DNA from: CAYWBI01 sp964456445
Lineage (GTDB): Bacteria; Calditrichota; Calditrichia; Calditrichales; J004
Length of the DNA stretch: 11,911 nucleotides
NCBI GenBank assembly: GCA_964456445.1
Contig: CAYWBI010000117.1
Span: 1-11,911 of the forward strand
Direction: 5' to 3'
The translations under genes and the position numbers were made by a program. Below are positions 6,964-11,911 of the stretch, one piece after another. The notes under the pieces are model-generated. The model was not told the origin of the DNA. It saw nothing but the letters and a program-made list of their open reading frames with translations, and did no database searches. Numbering within the stretch: the first letter of the stretch is position 1; every line of letters begins with the position of its first letter.

Positions 6964-7068
6964 AAAAAACCCCATCTTTAAAAAGTTGAAAGAAGCCGAC
7001 ATCTGACGATAAGATGTTTTGTTCTTTGAGCATTTATCAAGAAGATAAAGGACTTTTTAAACATGGGG
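6964..7068 (-). ncRNA. Structured RNA element or attenuator between glyA and tatC
   Basis: Bases 6970-6986 and 7052-7068 are inverted repeats of 17 bp with one mismatch. Between them are two nested stems (6989-6994 with 7022-7027, and 6999-7004 with 7012-7017) and a third hairpin (7033-7038 with 7044-7049, loop of five). Read in the transcribed direction, the outer stem ends in GGGG followed by six T (complement of 6964-6969), and the tatC Shine-Dalgarno AGGAGA begins one base later. That is the layout of an intrinsic terminator whose loop holds extra structure, either ending the glyA operon or controlling tatC. The inner stems are short (6 bp) and could arise by chance. I do not recognise a known riboswitch class. 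Confidence 0.5.
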
Positions 7069-7103
7069 CCATTGTAATTTATTATACGATTTAAGCGCCT
7101 GTG

Positions 7104-8390
7104 TTATTTATACATCTGAAAGTTCTTACTTACTTCCCGAACAGCTGCAAAAACCTCACCTTGTATTTTTTCAGAATCCGGGTTGCTTAAAACCTTATCA
7201 ATGAAACCAGCAATGGTTTTCATTTCGTTTTCTTTCATGCCTTTGGTTGTCATTGCCGCCGTTCCAAGACGCATACCACTGGTAACAAAAGGACTGCGTG
7301 TATCAAAAGGGACCATGTTTTTATTAACCGTTATCCCCGCCGCGTGCAGGGCATTTTCGGCAGCTTTACCGGTAATGCCCTTTTCTGTCAAATCAACAAG
7401 AAACACGTGATTGTCTGTTCCATTGGACACGATCTTATACCCACGGGAAATAAGTTCCAGGGCCAGAGTTTGGGCATTTTTGATTATTTGCCGGGCATAT
7501 ACTTTGAACTCCGGCTTTAATGCTTCTCCAAAGGCAACCGCTTTTGCGGCAATAATGTGCATTAGCGGGCCGCCCTGCAAACCGGGCATTACCTTGCTGT
7601 CAACGATTTCCGACATCCTTTTAACCCGCCCGGATTTTGGGGCTACGATACCGAGTTTATTTTCAAAATCCTTGCCCATCATGATCATCCCGCCCCTGGG
7701 GCCGCGTAATGTTTTATGGGTTGTTGTTGAAACAATGTCACAATACGGCAACGGACTTGGATGTACCCCGGCTGCAACTAAACCTGCGGGATGTGCGATA
7801 TCACAAAACAGAACCGCCCCGATGGAATCCGCTACTTCCCGGAATTTATCAAATTCATAGTGTCTTGAATACGCGCTGGCGCCCACAACAATTAACTTGG
7901 GTTTGTTTTCTTTGGCGAGCTGCGCCACCCTGTCCATATTAATCGTACCGCTTTCTTTATCCACACCATAAGAAACAAAATTATACAGCATACCCGAAAA
8001 GTTTACCGGCGAGCCATGTGTTAAATGTCCCCCATGGGACAGATCCATCCCCATAACGGTATCACCGGGTTTGATAAAAGAAAAATAGACCGCCATATTT
8101 GCCTGGGAACCGGAATGTGGCTGAACATTTGCATATTCACAATCAAATAACTTTTTGGCCCTGTCCCGGGCCAGGTTTTCTGCGATATCTACATTTTCAC
8201 ATCCGCCGTAATATCGTTTACCGGGATATCCTTCGGCATATTTATTAGTCATTATCGAGCCGGCTGCCGTCAGTACCGCCCCGGAGACAAAATTTTCCGA
8301 CGCTATTAGCTCTATAGTATTATTTTGTCTGTCTTTTTCTTTTGATATCGAAGCAAAAACTTCAGGGTCCTGATCTTTTAATTTAGACAT
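7104..8390 (-). CDS. glyA: Serine hydroxymethyltransferase
   Basis: A 428-residue cytoplasmic PLP enzyme that converts serine and tetrahydrofolate to glycine and 5,10-methylene-tetrahydrofolate, the main source of one-carbon units. Visible landmarks: IELIASENFVS (26-36), YAEGYPGKRYYGG (51-63), PHSGSQAN (91-98), CDIAHPAG with Asp197 and His200 for the cofactor, and STTTHKTLRGPRGG (221-234) with PLP-binding Lys226. The stretch PGLQGGPLMHIIAAKAVAFGEAL and the chain length are normal, and nothing is missing. The start has GAGG four bases upstream. It follows rpiB by 11 bases in the same operon. The short insert after RGPRGG (KLGIVAPKSGRVKRM) resembles FCB-type homologues. Confidence 0.98.
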   Translation of the reverse strand: MSKLKDQDPEVFASISKEKDRQNNTIELIASENFVSGAVLTAAGSIMTNKYAEGYPGKRYYGGCENVDIAENLARDRAKKLFDCEYANVQPHSGSQANMAVYFSFIKPGDTVMGMDLSHGGHLTHGSPVNFSGMLYNFVSYGVDKESGTINMDRVAQLAKENKPKLIVVGASAYSRHYEFDKFREVADSIGAVLFCDIAHPAGLVAAGVHPSPLPYCDIVSTTTHKTLRGPRGGMIMMGKDFENKLGIVAPKSGRVKRMSEIVDSKVMPGLQGGPLMHIIAAKAVAFGEALKPEFKVYARQIIKNAQTLALELISRGYKIVSNGTDNHVFLVDLTEKGITGKAAENALHAAGITVNKNMVPFDTRSPFVTSGMRLGTAAMTTKGMKENEMKTIAGFIDKVLSNPDSEKIQGEVFAAVREVSKNFQMYK

Positions 8391-8401
8391 AATACCTCTT
8401 A

Positions 8402-8842
8402 TTATAAACCTGTCAATTTAGTAATTAGATTTATTCTGTTTTCATGCCTGCCTCCCTCAAAAGAGGTATTCAGCCAAACATCAAGAATCTCCAATGCGAG
8501 GTCTTCATTTAACACACGTGCGCCTAAACATAATACATTGGCATTATTATGTAGTCTGCTTAATTTTGCTGTTTCAATATTGTGGACCACAGCAGCGCGT
8601 ATGTTTTTAATTTTATTGGCGGTTATGCTCATTCCGATTCCGGTTCCGCAAATTAAAATCCCAAGATGGGCCAAATCCTTGGAGATACCATCGGCCACTT
8701 TATAAGCAAACTCCGGATAGTTTACGGACTCTTCAGAGAAAGTCCCCAGGTCCTTGTATTCAATTTCTTTTTGTACCAGGTAATTCTTTAGTGCCTCTTT
8801 TAATAAATATCCGGCATGATCAGAACCAATAAAAATCTTCAC
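8402..8842 (-). CDS. rpiB: Ribose-5-phosphate isomerase B (RpiB/LacAB family)
   Basis: A 146-residue cytoplasmic enzyme that interconverts ribose 5-phosphate and ribulose 5-phosphate in the pentose phosphate pathway. The N terminus IFIGSDHAGY carries Asp8 and His9, YPEFAYKVA follows, and ILICGTGIGMSITANK holds the catalytic Cys65 and the phosphate-binding loop; LSRLHNNANVLCLGAR carries His98. These are the complete family signature and the normal length. The start codon is GTG at 8842, supported by GAGG (complement of 8850-8853) seven bases upstream and by the family's usual N terminus. It lies 12 bases after the TPR gene and 11 before glyA, so it is translated from their shared message. The rpiB-glyA pairing occurs in many bacteria. 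Confidence 0.96.
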   Translation of the reverse strand: MKIFIGSDHAGYLLKEALKNYLVQKEIEYKDLGTFSEESVNYPEFAYKVADGISKDLAHLGILICGTGIGMSITANKIKNIRAAVVHNIETAKLSRLHNNANVLCLGARVLNEDLALEILDVWLNTSFEGGRHENRINLITKLTGL

Positions 8843-8854
8843 CTTAAGGCCTCG

Positions 8855-10105
8855 TTATTTTATATAAGAATAACACGTGCTTTTTATTTTCGCGTCCGGC
8901 TGCATAAATTTATCCTGTTTGGTCCTTACAAAGGAAGCAAGCGCCCTGTATTTGGATTTGGCTTTGGCTTTTACGGTAAAATCCTTCATCGCTTTTTTAT
9001 ATTGTTCACGCGCTTTTTCATAGACCATTTTATCTTCCATTTCCAATTTATTGCTTTTTCTTTTGGATTCGCAATAACTGATTGTGGCCTCATATAGCTC
9101 TCCGCGTGCGATATAAGCTTTGCCATAGCCGGGTTTTTTTCGTAAGGCTTTGCTTATCCAATTATTGGCCGTCGAGAACAGATTAAGCGCTGCATAATCA
9201 TCAGCCAAAAAGAGATATATTTCGATGTTGTCCGGCTCTATTTTCCGCCAGATCTTTAAATCTCTTAGGGCTTTCTTAAACTGTGATAAGTTTTCATAGG
9301 CAACCGCACGGTTTTTATAATCAATTGGTTCGGCCCCCTGTTTAATAATTTTATTTAATGGCGGTAAAGCTTTTTTATACTCCCCCTCATCAATAAGTGC
9401 TTTTACATAATTTCTGCCTGCTTTTAGATTTGTTTTATCTTTTTCCCAGGCATTTTTCCAGGCTTCCTTGGCGCTGCCCAAAAGCGCCTGCATGTACAAG
9501 CCGAGGGTTTCTGCAGCCTTGGCATCATCCGGGAAATAATCGACTACTTTTTGCTGATATTCAATTGCCTTCTTATCATCCGTTTTGAAATACAAAAGAG
9601 CCAGGGTTTCAAGATATATTTTATTTTTAGGGCTCTTTTCAATCATCGCCAGGTAATGGGGTATGGCACATTTTTCATGAAACAATTTTTGTTGTAAAAA
9701 ACCAGCATAATAATGCAATTTTTGGTTTTTCGGAAAACGCTTTAGCCCTTTATAGCATACCAGTAATGTGCTGTCATATTTTTGTTCATAAAAATAAGCC
9801 GCAGCTATTCTACCGATTGCACGTTCACCATATTTTGAGCTGTCATTTTCATAAACCTTCCATAGGTATGGCAATGCCGCTGAATAATTTTTGTTTTTAT
9901 AATGCTCATAGCCATAACTATACCAAAGTTTTATATCCATTATCGAAGTGGCCGTGCCGGCAAAGTTATCATATGGCACCGATAAATCATCCGGTTCACA
10001 TTTAACTTCTACCTGTGCGGAGTCACCTTCTTCATCATCAGGCATCTCGACATCCTGTGCATATAATCCGGCTATTAAAAGCAGTATTATTAGTAGCATC
10101 TTCAT
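8855..10105 (-). CDS. Secreted tetratricopeptide-repeat protein
   Basis: A 416-residue protein with a signal peptide (residues 1-16, ending LYA before QDVE), so it is probably periplasmic or attached to the envelope; no lipobox is seen. A short acidic stretch (MPDDEEGDSA) follows. From about residue 54 to 375 it is made of helical TPR units recognisable by WYSYGYEHYKNKNYSAALPY, KAIEYQQKVVDYFPDD, EYKKALPPLNKII and AYENLSQFKKALRDL; roughly eight repeats. The C terminus (376-416) is basic and lysine-rich. TPRs bind other proteins, so it is likely a scaffold for the envelope genes upstream. GGGAGA (complement of 10112-10117) precedes the ATG. It follows the barrel gene by 14 bases. No enzymatic domain is seen and I cannot name a family. 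Confidence 0.85.
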   Translation of the reverse strand: MKMLLIILLLIAGLYAQDVEMPDDEEGDSAQVEVKCEPDDLSVPYDNFAGTATSIMDIKLWYSYGYEHYKNKNYSAALPYLWKVYENDSSKYGERAIGRIAAAYFYEQKYDSTLLVCYKGLKRFPKNQKLHYYAGFLQQKLFHEKCAIPHYLAMIEKSPKNKIYLETLALLYFKTDDKKAIEYQQKVVDYFPDDAKAAETLGLYMQALLGSAKEAWKNAWEKDKTNLKAGRNYVKALIDEGEYKKALPPLNKIIKQGAEPIDYKNRAVAYENLSQFKKALRDLKIWRKIEPDNIEIYLFLADDYAALNLFSTANNWISKALRKKPGYGKAYIARGELYEATISYCESKRKSNKLEMEDKMVYEKAREQYKKAMKDFTVKAKAKSKYRALASFVRTKQDKFMQPDAKIKSTCYSYIK

Positions 10106-10119
10106 AATTCATCTCCCTT

Positions 10120-11319
10120 TTAGTCTTCTAAATTTACAAACCACAATTCATTTGCGCTTATGGTTAGGCCAAACTTAACAACCCATTCTTGCAACGCATT
10201 TCTAGAGATAGAACCTCTTTTTGAAACCGTTGAATAGAAACTAAACTTAGACCTAAAACGTTGAATCGGTAAGCTTAAACCTGCTGATATGCCATATTCA
10301 AATACAGAATTGCCATTATTCTTATGTGCCAATTGAGAATAAAAAAAACCGAGACGGTAATCAATCTGCTGCGCATATTTTATGAATTGACGACGACTCC
10401 CTTTTTTTTCAGCTCCAAAACCCAAATGAAAAAAGGTGTTCCCCTCCGTCGCACTGATGTTATTTAATTTATATCCGTCTTTCCAATCCTGGTAAATAAA
10501 ATCAATACCCGTGGCATAGTCCTGTGAAAGATTATATTCAAGTCCCAAATTTAATTCCGAAGGTAAATCAATATGCTGTTCATTGGCAATATTTAATTCG
10601 TTGCTCGGCGTTAAACCCTTAAGGGAATAATTTATTCCCACGGATGGTCGGTACATTAAACCAATGGATAACTTTTCTGTTGGTATAATATGGGCTGAAA
10701 GCAATATACCATGTCCGTTGTATTGTCTTTGATACTCATACGTTATTTTGGATGCAAAATTATCATCTATTTCCGTTACTACTTTATCCGATATATTGCC
10801 AAAAGTATATTCATAGCCTACCCCCAAAGAAAGCATACGATATGGTTTATAGGCAAACATTAAATGTGTCCGGGACAAGCCGCCCAAAATTGATACATTT
10901 TCAGTTACGTTGTTTCCATCAAAGGTTGATTTAGATATATATCTTTGTTCAATCGACGTATAGGGTTCAATCCCCGCACCAAAGACCAATTTATCAACAA
11001 TTAAGGGTACGGCTAAATTAGCGCCTTGAAAATTACCGTTTTCTATCGTTTCGGTTGCAGAATTATTCTTTAAAAAATAGGCATCAAATTCTGTATTGAT
11101 GGTCAGGGTTGTCCTTGGGATTGATGTCCAGGCAGAAAAATTTCTGAAACTTAAAATTAACGAATCTGCATGTCCAATTTCATATGAGCGCCCCAGGCCA
11201 CTACCGGAATATGGCAGTTTCATAACCCCTAATGAGTTAGCCGTTAACCCAAATTGTGACTCTCCTGCTGTAAGATGGGTCATAAGAACGAACATCGATA
11301 ATAATATTAGCTTTTTCAA
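10120..11319 (-). CDS. Predicted outer-membrane beta-barrel protein (FadL/OmpP1-like)
   Basis: A 399-residue protein with a signal peptide (residues 1-18, MKKLILL to LTAG). It has an N-terminal stretch with small residues (GLTANSLGVMKLPYSGSGLGRS) and then repeated amphipathic strands (LSLGVGYEYTFG, LSIGLMYRPSVGINY, LNLGLEYNLS, RLGFFYSQ). The NDSLILSFRNFSAWTS-like opening, the AYKPYRMLSLGVGYEY block and LPSELNLGLEY recall OmpP1/FadL-type barrels of FCB bacteria, but I do not see enough to assign transport of fatty acids. The start is TTG at 11319: the signal peptide needs its lysines, and the first downstream ATG (codon 9) would lose them. The Shine-Dalgarno is weak (GAGA). It lies 13 bases after the upstream gene. 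The last strand ends LWFVNLED, so the C-terminal aromatic is five residues short of the end. Confidence 0.75.
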   Translation of the reverse strand: MKKLILLSMFVLMTHLTAGESQFGLTANSLGVMKLPYSGSGLGRSYEIGHADSLILSFRNFSAWTSIPRTTLTINTEFDAYFLKNNSATETIENGNFQGANLAVPLIVDKLVFGAGIEPYTSIEQRYISKSTFDGNNVTENVSILGGLSRTHLMFAYKPYRMLSLGVGYEYTFGNISDKVVTEIDDNFASKITYEYQRQYNGHGILLSAHIIPTEKLSIGLMYRPSVGINYSLKGLTPSNELNIANEQHIDLPSELNLGLEYNLSQDYATGIDFIYQDWKDGYKLNNISATEGNTFFHLGFGAEKKGSRRQFIKYAQQIDYRLGFFYSQLAHKNNGNSVFEYGISAGLSLPIQRFRSKFSFYSTVSKRGSISRNALQEWVVKFGLTISANELWFVNLED

Positions 11320-11332
11320 ATTTAATTCTCGC

Positions 11333-11911
11333 TTATTTATTTGTAAAATATTTTAAGATTAACATTGGTTTTTCGCTACTGTTTACGTCTTTAAATGATG
11401 TTTTAGAAAAATCACCTTCGTCAAACGCAGGAACACTAATTTCATATAAATATTGTATTTCAAACCATTCATTTTTAAACGTACCATTGGCCACTTCCTG
11501 TGTAAAACGTGTGCCCAAGATATCCGGACTGTTCAATTCATAGTAACCAGCAACACTTTTTAAACTAAATGCTGTTGCGGGGTTGAATTCTTCTCCATCC
11601 AGATTTGTCACTGCGTGAAAAACTATTGGCGTTGTTTTATCAGGGTTCTTATACGCGTTTTCATCCGCCTCGCCAAGTCGCAGATTTGTATAAAAATAAA
11701 TCGCATCCTTTGGGATACTGGAAAAATCAAACTTTAATAGCGCGTGATAAGGAAGCCCACTGCTTACAAAAAAACCTTTTGTGTCCAACGCAGAACCTTG
11801 TATTTTATCATAATCAAAAATTGTTGCATCATTTGTCGCCGCAACCGTATCTGCACTGTCCGCTGCAAAAGTAAAATTCAATTTGGGATGATCCGGGGAA
11901 TTGATAGAATT
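11333..11911 (-). CDS. Partial gene: beta-sandwich (DNRLRE-like) envelope or surface protein, 5' end missing
   Basis: The reading frame stays open to the window edge, giving at least 192 residues; the true start lies beyond 11911. An in-frame TTG at 11881 is not a convincing start. The segment LPYHALLKFDFSSIPKDAIY followed by a T-N-LRL strand is the hallmark I associate with DNRLRE-type beta-sandwich modules, which are found in secreted and cell-surface proteins. Later parts (WFEIQYLYEISVPAF, KPMLILKYF) are also beta-rich, and the chain ends KYFTNK. No signal peptide can be judged. It is the first gene seen of the leftward operon and is followed by the barrel after 13 bases, so the two may work at the same surface. 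Family assignment is tentative. Confidence 0.6.
   Translation of the reverse strand, partial: NSINSPDHPKLNFTFAADSADTVAATNDATIFDYDKIQGSALDTKGFFVSSGLPYHALLKFDFSSIPKDAIYFYTNLRLGEADENAYKNPDKTTPIVFHAVTNLDGEEFNPATAFSLKSVAGYYELNSPDILGTRFTQEVANGTFKNEWFEIQYLYEISVPAFDEGDFSKTSFKDVNSSEKPMLILKYFTNK

Noticed and set aside
7411..7860. Open frame of 149 codons on the + strand inside glyA
   Set aside because: It is antisense to a complete, well conserved serine hydroxymethyltransferase gene and its product shows no domain or signal peptide.

Overview
The window looks like chromosomal DNA of a Gram-negative bacterium, moderately AT-rich. Serine hydroxymethyltransferase, the DAO-type oxidoreductase and the envelope proteins have the flavour of the Fibrobacteres-Chlorobi-Bacteroidetes (FCB) side of the tree, for example Calditrichota, Ignavibacteria or related uncultured lineages. 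That placement is an impression from protein style, not a phylogeny. Several outer-membrane proteins confirm a diderm.

Left part (1-4801, + strand): four genes in a row that together look like an extracellular electron transfer locus. They are (1) a small secreted multihaem cytochrome with the layout of the Geobacter nanowire subunit OmcE, (2) a periplasmic parvulin-type peptidyl-prolyl isomerase, (3) an 11-haem lipoprotein built from about 45-residue repeats with two CXXCH motifs each, and (4) a 651-residue outer-membrane beta-barrel. A strong intrinsic-terminator hairpin separates gene 1 from genes 2-4, which would let the filament subunit be made in excess over its assembly and wiring partners. 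The proposed path is periplasm, lipoprotein cytochrome, barrel, extracellular cytochrome polymer, with the isomerase helping folding. This is inference from gene content.

Middle (4802-6212): an AT-rich spacer with a perfect 24-bp palindrome over the barrel stop codon, then a lone FAD-dependent DAO-family oxidoreductase of unknown substrate.

Right part (6213-11911, - strand): a convergent, tightly spaced operon reading leftward: a beta-sandwich-like surface or secreted protein (5' end outside the window), a predicted outer-membrane barrel, a secreted TPR protein, rpiB and glyA, with gaps of only 11-14 bp. A 150-bp gap follows, then tatC. That gap holds a long paired structure with internal hairpins; in the direction of transcription it ends in GGGG plus six T just before the tatC ribosome binding site, so it looks like an attenuator or a terminator of the upstream operon. 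No tRNA, rRNA, CRISPR array, transposase or phage gene was seen.
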